Under the pieces are notes generated by a model. The model saw only the letters and a program-made list of their open reading frames with translations. It did no database searches and had not been told where the DNA came from. 64,000 bases of DNA from Puffinus mauretanicus (Eukaryota > Chordata > Aves > Procellariiformes > Procellariidae), in assembly GCA_023333565.1 (NCBI GenBank), contig JAJKFH010001941.1, forward strand, positions 1-64,000. Reading direction: 5' to 3'. This document shows, piece after piece, positions 14,297-27,115 of the stretch (its first letter is position 1; each line of letters starts with the position of its first letter). Both the position numbers and the translations under genes were made by a program.

Positions 14297-14321
14297 AAAA
14301 AAAAAAAAAAAAAAAAAAAAA
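14297..14321 (+). repeat. 25-nt poly(A) tract
   Basis: Twenty-five uninterrupted A residues followed by AG-rich sequence (AGAAAAAGAAAAGAAG). No retrogene body or target duplication was recognised upstream, so I do not call a processed copy. Confidence 0.9.
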
Positions 14322-15903
14322 GAAAAAGAAAAGAAGACCTAAACATGAATTTTATTGAAGGAAGTTTTACCTGGTTTTTTTTTAGTGCTCCAACCACTTT
14401 ACTGGGGGAGGGTTTAAAATATCTTTCACATACCTTGGTATAGCTCTGATGGGGCTGACTGAAAAACTGAAAAGACGATTATTTTAATATATACATTAAC
14501 AGCACATAAGTGAGTTCTCACAGTTATAAAAATGAATCATTATTTGATTTTGATATTTTGTAGTTCCCCTCCAGAAATAAATTTTGCTGGTAAATCAAAC
14601 AAAAAGACTAATCTCAAAGATGGCTCTGTTAATTTTCAGACATCACATTACAGGAGGCAAGCACACTGAGTAGGAAAGCAGTCTGGAATCTATCCATGTA
14701 ATACACTCTAATTATAACTTGTGTGTCATCTTTCCGATAGACCGTGTGTTTACAAGAAACTGTCACTGGCTTTTGATGTATATGAGAGCAATTGGGTTGA
14801 ACAGTGTTTTTAACCTATGGGAACATGAGAGTGTCTTTTTCTATTTATGTTTTTACTTCTCAGTATGGTGCATATCGTCATTTGCTGTAGAGCTCTAACA
14901 CGGGTGAGTAGTCTAGTTTTCCTTGGTAGTCAGCAGAGAGAGTTGACCTCTGGAGGCCATTTTAGAGTACTTAAATTCATCTTCGTCTGTTGTTTACTTA
15001 CGGAGCTTAGATTCCCTAGTGAAGGCACATAAATTAGGTCATTTCTGACCATTAAAAAAATGCTGCATCATTAAAATTTCAATACTGTATATTGATCTCA
15101 TAAGTAAGTGCAGATCGTGGTCAGAATTTGCTTTTAATCTTTTTCTGTCAAGGTGAGCAAGTCAACAAGAATTTTTAAGCAGCTTTACCTGGTCACTGTA
15201 TTTTTAATGACTGATTCACATAAAATGAATAGAATGAGTGACAGAACGTAGCCTGTACATGTGAATGTACTTTATCAGAATACCCCCATTCATATAAATT
15301 ACTGGGAAGCTCTTTTACATATGTATCTTGAAAATGTTTGCTTTTCTAACCCCTTTTACCTGTTAGATTGACTCATATGACTAATGAGGTGATGCATAAA
15401 GAATGGCATCCTTTGCTGCTGATTTTGCCCTCTGTTCAAATCCAAAGGATGCCTATCATGGGTCAGTATTTAAATTCCTTGAGAAGGAAAGCCAACATGA
15501 TATGAGAATTTGGAAGAATCATATGAAGGAGAACCTTGCAAATACTAGACGGGGTGCCTGAACTGATCAAATTTTGGTTCCCAAGTCTTGAATTTTTAAA
15601 CCTAAAGTAATAAAAATGCAGAATTGCTTTATTAATTAATAGGAAAATTACATAGGTGATGTCTAGCCTGGTGAGCAGCTGCCAAGTAAGGTGAGTACTC
15701 AGTGAAATTTTCACTCTGTGATTGAGTTCTGGGTAGGAGTCTTGGCAAAGCAGCCAGACCTCCGTGGTCGTTGGTTCCTCAGATTTATTTTTGAAAGGTT
15801 GTTTTTACATTAATTTGATTTTATAGTGTCTATTAACATTTTTCTGTCATTGTGCTTAATGTGATCTGAAAAATTTCCATTTCCTGGACTGAAAAATAAA
15901 GGG

Positions 15904-15932
15904 ATACATGTGTGCACACGTGCGTGCACACA
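15904..15932. repeat. 29-bp alternating purine-pyrimidine tract (Z-DNA-prone)
   Basis: Strict purine/pyrimidine alternation from 15904 to 15932, mostly TG/CA with GCGTGC steps. It includes the palindromes TGTGCACA and CACGTG. Confidence 0.75.
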
Positions 15933-16254
15933 GACACACACAGAGAAACAGCTCTCCATCCCCAGAATGCTAGTAAGGAAAATAACTCTATGAAACCAGA
16001 AGTTTCAAAGTTTAGGTACAGAATCACAGAACTGATTTGACACATCGTATTTAGATTCTTTAAGTGTTCTCTAAGATTAAAAGCGTGTTTTTTTTTTTAA
16101 ATCAACGTTCTCTGAGAACCATGAACTAAGCAAAAGGCAAGTAAAATTGGGTGTTTTCAAAGAAGCAGTACTTCAATAATAGTGATGAAATTCCTGCTGC
16201 TCCATGACACTGAGAGGACTATATCTCATCTTTCCACAGTGACTGCCTGCAATA

Positions 16255-16297
16255 CACTGACCTAGAAGGTCCTTTCTAGACCTGAATTCCTTTATAT
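16255..16297 (+). mobile_element. Possible ancient CR1 3' end remnant
   Basis: Short stretch with the pattern TGACCTAGAAGGTCC and then a pyrimidine/AGACCT motif, resembling the CR1 3' UTR sequence GATGACCT..AGGTCCCTTCCA. It is short and diverged, so the call is tentative. Confidence 0.4.
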
Positions 16298-18672
16298 AGC
16301 TGACAAAGAAATTAATTTGAATCATTTTCAGTTCTGTTCATTATTTCTGAGCATCTTTATAGCATTTGCACATATGATGCATGTGAAGGAAAGAGGGAAA
16401 ATGTTCCACATTTTTTAAAAAATAGACCCACAGCTGCAGCTGATTATTAATTTTCAGAGAAGTAAGCTTATTGCAAGCCATTATGAGTTCGAAGTAAATA
16501 GTATCTGGGTTTATTGCTATATCTATATTTTATGTAATTAATAAAGTTCAATATGAAAGGCCCTGACTTTTAATAACTCATTAAGTGAATCTAGCAATGC
16601 AAGAAGCTAAACATCATTATTTCCCACTGAGATGTATTTCTTTAGCACAGACTCTTAAGCAAATTACAGGGATGATTAATAGGGGGACTCAGGCAAGCAC
16701 TGCTCAAATATGTTTTTCTTACGAACGCCCTTCTAAACACCACTTCAAATCTCTAAGATTACTATTATGAAACTGCTTTTGTTATGAAAGACTAGAAGGG
16801 GCTAAGATAACTATCTGATTATTATTATTTTTTACATGTCAAATAATAGCATCATCAACTGAATAAGGATGTGAGTTACAAATTCTTTGTGCAAATGCTT
16901 CTTTATTTTCCAAATTTCATTTCACTGTTTTTCATTACTCTCAGTAAAGGAGACACAGGGGCAGATCCACTGCCAAGTGTAACACTCATTACCCCGAGCA
17001 AACCCATTCAGGAGGGATATTCGGGCTAATGAAATGTCAGCCGTAAACAACTGCTGTTTGAGTGACTGACTTAATACTTGTTCATAACAAGCACAGCAAC
17101 AAAACCTGTTGCAATTATTCTACTTAATGTAAAATGTACCCACGTTTGTCCTAAGGGACGTAGCTTTGGCCTAAATTCAACAAATTATTTAACCTGTGAT
17201 TCAGACTAATTACTGCTCTAAAAAGATGATTTTCATCTTGCCTTCAGGCAAGAGTTGCATTTTGGCTGTGTTATGGGAGCAAGTAGCACGGCACAAGGGG
17301 AGCCAGTCGGTCAAACCAAACAGTTAATGCTGGGGACCCAAACTCCACAAAACACACATTTCCAGTGGTTTTACCCTAACCCCATTTCAGACTGGTCGAG
17401 GCACTGAATATCCGTCAGCCGCCGCAGCACATGGTGTGTACTCTGGAGCACATCCTACCCCCAGCTCAGCCTCACCTGGAAGGCAGCCCCCAGGCTCACC
17501 CTGAGCAGGGAGAACCGAAGTGCCGGGACGAGGGTCAGCCGGGGATTTGCTTCAGAAACACACTCTTGATCAAAATTAATACGATAATGTAGGTAGAGCC
17601 TAAGTGAATACCTAGGTTTCCTTGCAGTCAGCCTTACTTTGTGTGTTTTCTACATCCTTCACGGCTGTCCTTAGTAAGAATTTAGGCAAGAATCATTGGG
17701 AGTAAATCTCCAGAGCCTAATTTATGCAGGCTTAAATCTGTGGCTGAACTATGGCTGTAACTTAAGGGCCAATAACCTCATCCAAAGCTATTTGGATACA
17801 TTACATTCCACTACTACAGGGACTGGTTTTGGCACATAATTCTTTATCCAGTTTCTTATTTCATTTAAACTCACTGGTTTGCCCTTCCAACAGATTAGCT
17901 CCTCGTTGTCATTCAAGGGAATATTAGCCTTTAAAATAAATACAAAAGACAATCTATTGTGCAGGGATTTTGACAATACTGTACGGACCTGTACTGCTAA
18001 TTCTGCTCAAGTTAATGACTTTAAGGTCTGGCGAAGTTGAAACTAATTCTTTCTTGGTGTATGTGTGAGAGAAATTTAACTTGGCAAATTTGAATCTAGA
18101 TGTCTCAGAGCAAAATATGGTTCTATAGTATGGCCAGCATGGAAAGAAGGCGATGTTTATTGCTTAAAAAATACATTTAAATGTAGGAGAAGCCATTCAG
18201 TGATTATCTGCCTTCGCATTTATGGTGAAAAATAACAGACCTTCCCCCATGTTGATTAAGGATGATTAACTGAGCAATGTCATTTTATCCCTCAAGTATT
18301 TTTGTTCTGGCCTGAACCTGACAGAGTTCAGTATCGTTTAGCTTTGCTTTATCCAAAATTTGAATCATGTTCTTAGATGAAAATGCACAGAATCAGGAGA
18401 CAGCCAAAGTAAGACACATGAATTGTGGGGTATTTCTTAGTCTATTAATGTTAATTCTAATAACCTTTGTGAATAAAAAAGTTTTTGAAACTATTCTTTG
18501 CATAATTCGTGATGAGACTGAATATTTCCAACACAAATTTTACTGCCCAGTTTGGCATTTAATTCAGTAGATTGGCATTGCTCTGAAAGTAGGATTTGAC
18601 TCATTACCTAAAACTATTTGATGCACTGCCAAGTTTTGCATTAACTACAGTATTATGGTAATTTCCATGGTA

Positions 18673-19203
18673 CCTTGTGTCGTGGTTTAATCTGGCAGGC
18701 AGCCAAATACCACGCAGCCGCTCGCTTACTCCCCCCACCCCCCCAGTGGGACGGGGAGAGAATCGGAAGGGTAAGAGTGAGAAAAAACTTGTGGGTTGAG
18801 ATAAAGACAGTTTAATAGAACAGAAAAGGGAAAATAATAATAATAATAATGATAGAATATATAAAATGAGTGATACACAATGCAATTGCTCACCACCCGC
18901 GCTGACCGATAACCAAGTAGTGATCGGTACTTCCTGGATCACGCCTACCCTTCACATACTGAGCATGACGTCACATGGTATGGAATACCCCATCAGCCAG
19001 CTGGGCTGGCTGTCCTGATTATGTTCCCTCCCATCTCGTGTACCTAGCTCAGTCAGTAGGCACGGGAGCTGTCCTTGGACTAGGAGGGCACTTAGCAACA
19101 ACTGAAAACATCAGTGTGTTATCACCATTCTCCTCATACTAAATCCAAAACACAGCACTAGGAAGAAATTTAACCCTATCCCAGGGGAAACTAGGACACC
19201 TTG
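18673..19203 (-). mobile_element. Solo LTR (copy A) of an avian endogenous retrovirus, with target duplication
   Basis: The LTR occupies 18678-19198 (521 bp), in minus orientation, with TG...CA ends. It is flanked by a perfect 5-bp target duplication CCTTG (18673-18677 and 19199-19203). There are no internal gag/pol sequences, so it is a solo LTR left by LTR-LTR recombination. It carries a perfect CRE, TGACGTCA, at 18966-18973, an ATTAAA poly(A) signal (TTTAAT on the + strand at 18811-18816) and a short AAT repeat (about 18834-18851). It is about 96% identical by eye to copy C. It resembles the widespread bird LTRs starting TGTCCTGGTTT. The 5-bp duplication fits avian ERVs. I cannot assign a named subfamily. 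Confidence 0.93.
18966..18973. promoter_or_regulatory. Perfect CRE palindrome TGACGTCA in LTR A
   Basis: Eight-base full CREB/ATF site inside LTR copy A, in the region expected to be U3. The same site is intact in copies B and C. Confidence 0.7.
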
Positions 19204-20637
19204 TATTTCTGTGCATTTTGTGTGTAGCTCTGAGGAGATACACAATGTTAAGGGGGAATGCAAGCATAAGGATGCTACTCTTGAAACAACAGGTGTCTAA
19301 TGAACTAACCTGTGGACCAGGGCTAGTCCTGACTTCTTGGCGTGAACTGCTACATACGTAGCCCACAGGCAAAGCACAGTTTAGATCTTTATGAACCACT
19401 ATTATATGTCAGCCAGGTGTGCTTCCAGATGTGGAAGCAGGTGGATTCTTCAAGTGGAAAGGATCTTGTTCTGAAAGCACGTGGGTTTGATCCTGATCAT
19501 GACAGTTTTAAGTAGTGTGAAGAATCCAAAGTGTGGACGTCGCTGTGACTGCTGTTACGCCTCTTAGCTAAGCTTCTCATGCCTCTAGCATTGCAGCTCG
19601 CAGCCTCATTTCATCTGTTAGATCTTACTCCTGCCTGTTCATACAACCCTGCATTACACCGAATAATTAATACCAGTAAAGTGTTCAATATCTTTATAGG
19701 ATCAGTAATTTTAAGCAACTTCCCTTGTCTTTTAGAGTTCTTGCTGCTTTTTCCTCAATTTTAGTGTGGCCTTTGAAATCATAATCAATGATGCTTCTTT
19801 TCCAACATAAACATAATCTCCTTTGAGTAATCAGTGATTAGAAAAATTTTATCCCAGAGAAGCAGTGTAGCAATGTTATTTATACGAGTAAAAGAAATCC
19901 CTGCAGAAACAGACATTTACAGAAATATTACCCTAAAATTAGAATTTTCTCAGGAAATGACATCTCATTACACTTTCTTGATCAACATGTCCTGAGTTTG
20001 AGCATAAAGATGGCAGCTCAAGCATTAAAATCATACACTACAAATCTATAAGTTTCACCAGTCCTCCAAAACATCATCCCTGTCTAGTATTATTTAGGCT
20101 TATTTGCAGAAAACACGGAAACCATGATAAACCAAATTTGTCATTTGATTCTCTTTCCAAGCAACTTGATAGAAAATTTTTCCTTTGACTTCACTACTGC
20201 AGAATCAAATTACTTTTCTTTTTTGCAATACCGATGGCTTATTTATACAGGCAATATCTCCTCTCACCTTACAGAAAAGGTTCAGGATAAAACTGATAAA
20301 CTGGAGGTTGTTCCATTAAATGAAGTTCTGTCCATTTTCCCTGAAAATTACTTTTGGGGTGCTATTTCTTTCCTTACAGGTATATTTTCTATTGTTTGTA
20401 TGGTCCTCAAGTTAAAATTTATTCTATTGCCATTTCCTGTTCATGTTTGAAGATAATGGAATGTCGCAAGACTGCCTTATTAAAGGGATTTGCATTGGGC
20501 TAAATTTGTAAATCAATCCTAAAGTTTCCCTATGTTAAAAGATTTTCAGGCGGTGGGTGCACAGCTGTCATCAGTGAGATGTTCCCCGGTCTCTCCTGCT
20601 TCTAGTCACATTTCTATGCTCTGCTTTTTCCTTTTTC

Positions 20638-20655
20638 TTTTTTTTTTTTTTTTTT
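20638..20655 (+). repeat. 18-nt poly(T) tract
   Basis: Eighteen uninterrupted T residues within a pyrimidine-rich stretch beginning at about 20625. Confidence 0.9.
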
Positions 20656-23462
20656 CCTCTCTGGCAGTCGGAATGTCATATGCAATGCAGACAACTAATG
20701 CTCACTGCTGTAAGAACTGACCTCAGCCCAATCTTCATCTGTGAAGTGGGCCGTAATGCTCTTGCTCCTCCAACCATGAAAGGCAACGAGTGCTCTTTTA
20801 TAAATCTTCCCAAGCAGGCAAGAACTCCAGTTCCAGTGGTTTAACTGTCTTTAGTGATAAAAGTGTACCAATTGAAAGGAAACTTTTTTTTTTTTTGGTA
20901 GCAATAGCATGCTATTTATAGTAAATTGTCGGGAAGGAAAGGAAAAAAGAGAATTAAAACCTTTTGACGTTAAGAGCTGGTTATTTAGCTTTAGACCTGG
21001 CAATGCTTTAACAAAACCTCTTCCAAGGTTTTGGTGGTACTACCACTTAAGCACATGTTTAGCTATTCTGCTAATTCTACAGAAATCAGTAGGATACCCT
21101 ATGATACTCCTATCTATAAGAGCTATATAGCTAGCTACATGTACAGGTATTTTCCACATGACTATCTATCTGAGTAGCAATTGAGTATTTGCATTTCCTT
21201 CAAACATATGAAGTAATTAGATATTGTTTGATCACGGACACTTGTCAAAATCTTAGGAATGTTAACAGTAATTTAAAATTGAAGCATTTTTTCTGATTTA
21301 GGACAAATAAAACCCAGGAGAGTTTTTAGAATTGCTAATAAGAGGCAATTGTTTAGAAAGACCAAACAGCTGCATGTCTGAGTTGAAGCTCAGGGTTTCT
21401 ATTCTTATTATTAATTGACTCACTTTCACTTTGTGGGAACAAATGAGGAAACTATTCTTTGCCCTCACTTGTTTTTAGAGAAATGATAATTCACAAGCAT
21501 GAGCAGGGGACTGATACACAGATCACTTCACCTGTTGCCATCAGGTCCAGAAAGGAAAATTATATTGTGGCGGTTTTCTGCATTAGGTATTCTTATGTCT
21601 CTGGCCAGCAATGTATCTAAGCAATTGAAAAACTCCCTGGGAATTTACTAATGGCAAGGGAGGGAAGAAAACCCATTCTGATTACTTCCTCAGTATAGCA
21701 TTAAAAACTGCCATGGAAAGAACTGAGTCAACATTTCTCAGACCTTGTCTTCCAGCTGTAAGTACTCCCCAGCTGGGGGTAGCTCGTTTATTTTTCTGAC
21801 TTACAAATATGCCTAATCAAAGCTGAAGAATCAATCCAGCCTGCCCTGTTTGAGAAGACAATACAATATCTGATACAAGAGTCTTTCAGGGGATAGTGCT
21901 AATATGCAAAATAGGATGGCTTTTTCCCTTCTGTCCTCCAGTTTGAAAGTGTAACCAGGAACAGCGACTGCAAACAAAGGGAATTCCTACTGTTTCCTCC
22001 TATTTTTTACCAAAAGTGCAGAAACTCCAACCGCAGAGAAATGCTCGTTCCCTTCTGCTCCCGTGCCAATCTGCCATTCTCCAGGACTGGATCTTGTCAC
22101 ATCATGAAACAAAACTTGTGAATCAGAGAGGCTGTACCACAACACAGAGAGCAGGAGGTTTAGCAAACAGAAATTCTGTTTCTTTCCCACAATTTTCACA
22201 CAGGTAACACTGTACATTGTACCTTTACTGTACTTTTCAGAGGATAAGGTATAAACATTCAATCAGATGTTGGGAACTGAGGGTACGGTATCACATGGGA
22301 AGCCAATTTTTACCTCTGAGAGGAAACAAGTACAATTCTGCTGATAAATTGCAGTCATATTTCCCATACCATGCAATCATTGTGAGTTTTATGGAGTCCA
22401 GCTATTGAGTAGCAGTCAAAATGCCAGCACATCCACTGATAAATCATTGAATGCTCTTGTGGGGTATTTTCACTGGATTAGCTACAACTACAATTAAAAT
22501 AGTACTTGACCTGATGTTAAATCAGATTATATTCAAATTCTTAAAGCAATTATCTCAAATACCAATTTTATTGCATGAGCTAGCATACAATTAAAAGATT
22601 ATTTAATACCACATCTACAATCCTAAGTGATTGAAACAAGAAAAAGAAACATATTTTTGTACAACTTCTACAATTAATGATATTACAGTAAGAAAGTTAC
22701 AGAATTCTCATTTTCCTTAGAAGTATTTGAAGTTGATGAAGTATAAAAACTTGACTCACTTTATACTGTATAAAAATACAGCAAAGGGCAGCATTAATTT
22801 TATGAGGCAGTGTTAAAACTCAACTTGCTGTAAAGTGAACTCATGCCATTACACAGGAGAATCTGGATACGCTGCCAGTGACATCACTGAATTCTTCAGA
22901 CCATCATCTTAAGCAATCATCTCTTAAAAGGAACATTCATTCCAATTCCATATTTCATCTATTACTATGAGAAAAAGGCTAAGAAAATTATGGTGGATCA
23001 CTGCCGTTTAGAAATGTAAATCCTGTTTTACACATGCAGATCCTAACTGTTTTCAAAACACAGATGCCCACATACACTGATAAAAACTTAAGGCTTGAGC
23101 TTCCAACTTTAGTACAGGTGTTTGGTTTAAGTGCTTCCAAAAGCCAAATTCTTTTTCTCTTTGTTCTGGTAAACATTTCAATATTAGCAGTCATTTAAAA
23201 TTGGTTACCCCAAACTTTATTTTAAATGCATGTGACTACAGCAAAATAAAGCAGCCTCTGCTTCCCATTTCAGCTAAAAAAGTTTATAAACTAGTAGGCT
23301 TTCAGTAATTAACTTCTTCTATTAATGTATTTTCAGCAGTTCACAAAGCACGCAGTAAAATCAAATAACATTTTATTTTGTTTTAGCCAACAATTTTAGG
23401 AGACAGCTTTATTTATATATTCCAGTATGTATTTGCCTTTTTCGTAATAACATGATGTTGTT

Positions 23463-23700
23463 TAGTCATCGTCCAGCCTAAAATCCACTATGATCCCGAG
23501 ATCTTTTTCTACAGCACCCCTGCCTCACCTGGATGTGTGTAGATGCTATCCTGCCACAAAGCAAGTGGCGTTGGTGCTCAGTTTTTCTCAGATCCTTTCG
23601 ATTTCTAAGCCTACTCTGCAATGTGTTGACAATAGCAGCGTCTGCAAATTTACTGAGTGTGGTCTTTATTCTACAATCCAGATAACTGCTGAAATTACTG
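23463..23700 (-). mobile_element. Diverged CR1 fragment
   Basis: Shows the order of motifs typical of minus-strand CR1 ORF2/3' sequence: a ATCCACTATGATCCC-AGATCTTTTTCT segment, then GCAAATTTACTGAG and ATCCAGATAACTG...AATTACTGAAAAGG. It has no octamer tail, so it is an internal fragment. It accounts for much of the 149-codon + strand open frame at 23490-23939, which I do not read as a gene. Confidence 0.6.
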
Positions 23701-25707
23701 AAAAGGACATGGCTGAATTAAAACTTTTTGCAGTTATCCCATTCGATACATTAATTGGTTTTGACATTGAACCATTGTTAAACTGGAAAACTATATTCAG
23801 AAAAAAGTTTTCACCTATGTATGTTGTAATTTCATTTCTACAGCTATGGTACCTTGGTTTCTCCAGTTACCATTGTGATATCAAAGGGGTATTACCAGTA
23901 CCAAAAGTAGAAAACACATTTCTGAGTTTTCAAATCTAATGCCTTTATTTTGTTGTATATGTTGAATTAAAGACAGCCCTTATGAGAAGTTAGGGCAATC
24001 TATCAATTTTTAAAAGGAAGCACTTTAGCTACTGCATACACAAAGCACCACTAAATATTTAATGAAAAAAAAAATCTATAGATGTGATTTAAAGAAATGA
24101 GGATGCATCATTTCATCTTCATTGCCCTCTTGCAGGATTTCAGTCAGGAAACTGTTCAGCCATACAGATTTCATTACTGAAATCAATGGAAACATCAGTT
24201 TGTGTAAAAGCTTCTTGCGTAGGAACAAAAAGGCAAGATTACCTTTCCTTTTTTTATTTTTTTTGGAACACAATTTTTGCTTTGTCACTTTTCTACATCG
24301 TTTTCTCTTTACAGACTCCCCAGGCTCCCTCTGGTGGTTACCTAACAAAAACATTGCTTCGCTTAGGGCCACATACAGAACCACAAATTAAAGACTGATT
24401 TCATTAGCATTTCCTGCTCTAATAATAATTAAGAAACTATAAATTTATTAAAGTATAAGGCTTTGTGTAGTCTACTGTTGCATAATCTAGATCATAGTAT
24501 GCTTTCTGAGCTAAAAAGATTTGAAAAACCCATTAGGTTTTTTTTTTCTCAAATTCTTTGGGGGTTTGGAAAGTGAGAAATAGATGATAAACTAACCAGT
24601 AGGTTAATATCCCATAATATGATCCACATAGAACATCTAAATCCATAATTTCAGTTAAGTGACTCTTAATATCTCTCTTTACTCAGGCAAAATTCTCCGA
24701 TACTCTGGATGTGTCATACTCTCTCTCAGCTGACAATCTCTTCTCCTACCTCAGCTGTGGAAGCAGATTTTCTCTGATCCCAGGGATATTGCAAACTAAC
24801 ATGAAAGAATTTCTGGCTGAAATCTCAGTAGATACGGCCCTCTTCTGAGCTGATAGCCAGCCATTTTGAACATTACTATTTATTTTTAAAAGATTTTTTT
24901 AAACCTTTCCATAATCAATATCATGAAAAGTCACCTCTAAATGCACAAGAAAAAGAAGCTATCTGTTTTTTAAATTAGAGTATCGGTATTAATAATTTTT
25001 ATATGGTAATTCTTTTTATTAAAACAGAATGATTTGAAATACAAAAAAACACACGAAATTTTGCACAAGGCAGCCCCAGATCACAGGTCATCTGCTTGAC
25101 AAGTCTATTTTACCTGCATCACCTTTGCAGATGAACAGAATTAAGACTAAATAATTTCTCACTGAGGTCAAGCTTCTGACACTTCTTGCCTCTTCAGAAC
25201 TTCTTCTGGTTAAAGTACCTGTATTTCATTTCCAAGAAACAGTAAGTACAGAGGTAATGAAAAACAGAAATTGAGTGATAAATACATATTTCTTTATGAT
25301 CATTCTAAGTGATAAATACTTACATTATGAATGTAATAATGTAGAAACTTTTGGTTCTTCTTGTGTTTACACTTCTTATGTTGTGTATGGAGTATCAGAA
25401 GGACTTACATCTCAGCAAGAAATGTGCAAAAAGTAAAAAACTTTCACTCTTGCTGGATCTGAGCACAGTCAGGGCACAGGAAAATGTTCAAGACTATTCT
25501 CTCCTATCTGCGCTGCAACTGTCATCTTTCAAGACCTTTTATTCAATGTTAATGGTTTTATCAATTAATATCCCTAAGATACTCTTTCTTCAGCTCATTA
25601 CTCTAGGGAAAAAACCTCTGGAGAGTCTCATATCCATGTGCCTGGCTGCATATATAAACTGTTTTTATTAAATTATATTTATACATAGATAGATCGATGG
25701 ATGGACT

Positions 25708-25731
25708 GATAGATAGATAGATAGATAGATA
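25708..25731 (+). repeat. GATA microsatellite, 6 units
   Basis: Six perfect GATA repeats, with degenerate GATA/GATC/GATG units on the left from about 25686 and further GATAG after 25740. Likely length-polymorphic. Confidence 0.92.
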
Positions 25732-27089
25732 AAATAGGTAGATAGCTTCATTTACACATGCACATATGTATACCTGGTACCTACTTCATGGCAGCTGCTA
25801 TATGAAAAGGCTGAGAAGCACAGTACCTGCTGATGACTGTTCGTTTATAGGAAAAGCCAACATGCCTGAGTTGCTCAAATGCTGAGAACATGATGTTTTC
25901 TAGACTCAGACATGGATGTTATTTTTTGGAAAAGCATTCTTGAGGCTATAAGTGGTCTTGAAGTGGCTGCTGGTGACAGGGCATTAAAAAAAGTACGTAT
26001 TATTAAAATGATCAAAGTTCTCCATAGTCTGTAACTCAAGTGAGCTCTTAAAGTATCCTCACACATTTCACAGTACTTTGTCTTCAACACTAAGAAGCTA
26101 CCTCCTCTCCCCAGAAAAATGGTCTCAGGTAAATTATGACTTTATGAGAACAAACCTGTGGAACACCTATGGGCAGCTCAATACATCACTGCTAACGATG
26201 CATCACTGTGCAGGTATACAATTTGCTGATGTACAGTCTCCCTTTATGATATTTATGATGGTCAGTCAAGGTTGTGTGTATGGGCACAAAACTCTGTTTT
26301 ACTGAAAGAAACTTATGAATATAATTCCTCTGACCTAATGACTATATAGAATGCGCTCAGAGAATTTCTGCTTCAAGACCTTAACGATAGTACATTGTTC
26401 TCTACTTTCCATAAATATAGCCAAACTGTTGCAGAAAGTAAGTAATGTATTACACAAATTTTGACATGAAATCTTTTTAGAGATGACTAATAAATACAAA
26501 AATAAACTCTTTATATGACTGTTAAGCCAATGTAAGCAGCCATGAGTTAGTTTGGTATCGGTTGATTCAAATCAGTCTATATTAGGTTGTCCACAGTTTT
26601 TTCATTTGATTAGTGATTGTTAAGCAGCTGAGAGAAATACGAATTTGCTGATTTCTTTTCAATAACCTAAGATAGCAAAAATTTCAAGCATTGAAATTTT
26701 GCTTCAGAATTTTTACAAGGAAATGAATATTACGAGAGCATAGCACAGATTTATCCTAAGAGAGTAGAAGTACAATACCATTCTCTTCAATCATTACTGT
26801 ATAATATTATGCCTCTCTTTGAGCCATACATTTTTCTACAGTGCTGCAAGGAACTTGTATAATTGCAAACATCTTGCTCTTAGAAAAGATCACAATATAA
26901 AATAATAGGAAAAATGCAGTAATCTCATGAAAGTATTTTAGTTTCATTAACATCAATTTGGATAAGCTCTGCTGAGGATTTAAACAACAGTACTCTGGGT
27001 TCTCTGCGTCTCAGAAGAAATACGTTTTATCTATTGTTTATTTTTTCTACATTGAAAAAATCAGAAGAGTTAATTCTATCTCCAGAAGT

Positions 27090-27115
27090 CAACTGATAGA
27101 TACAACTGATAGATA
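27090..27115 (+). repeat. Perfect 13-bp tandem duplication
   Basis: CAACTGATAGATA is repeated exactly twice, at 27090-27102 and 27103-27115. Confidence 0.85.

Larger units (their letters stand above)
6223..18672. other. Non-coding gene desert with simple repeats
   Basis: AT-rich sequence with the CT microsatellite, the 25-A tract, the Z-prone tract and one possible CR1 remnant listed separately. The longest open frame (132 codons, + 12954-13352) has no recognisable domain. A stretch at about 16960-17260 looks complex and non-repetitive and may be conserved, but this cannot be judged from one sequence. Confidence 0.7.

Noticed and set aside
14165..14321. Processed retrogene ending in the 25-A tract
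   Set aside because: No recognisable gene body, poly(A) signal context or flanking target duplication was found upstream.
23490..23939. 149-codon + strand frame
   Set aside because: Its first half is antisense to a decayed CR1 fragment. No recognisable protein.
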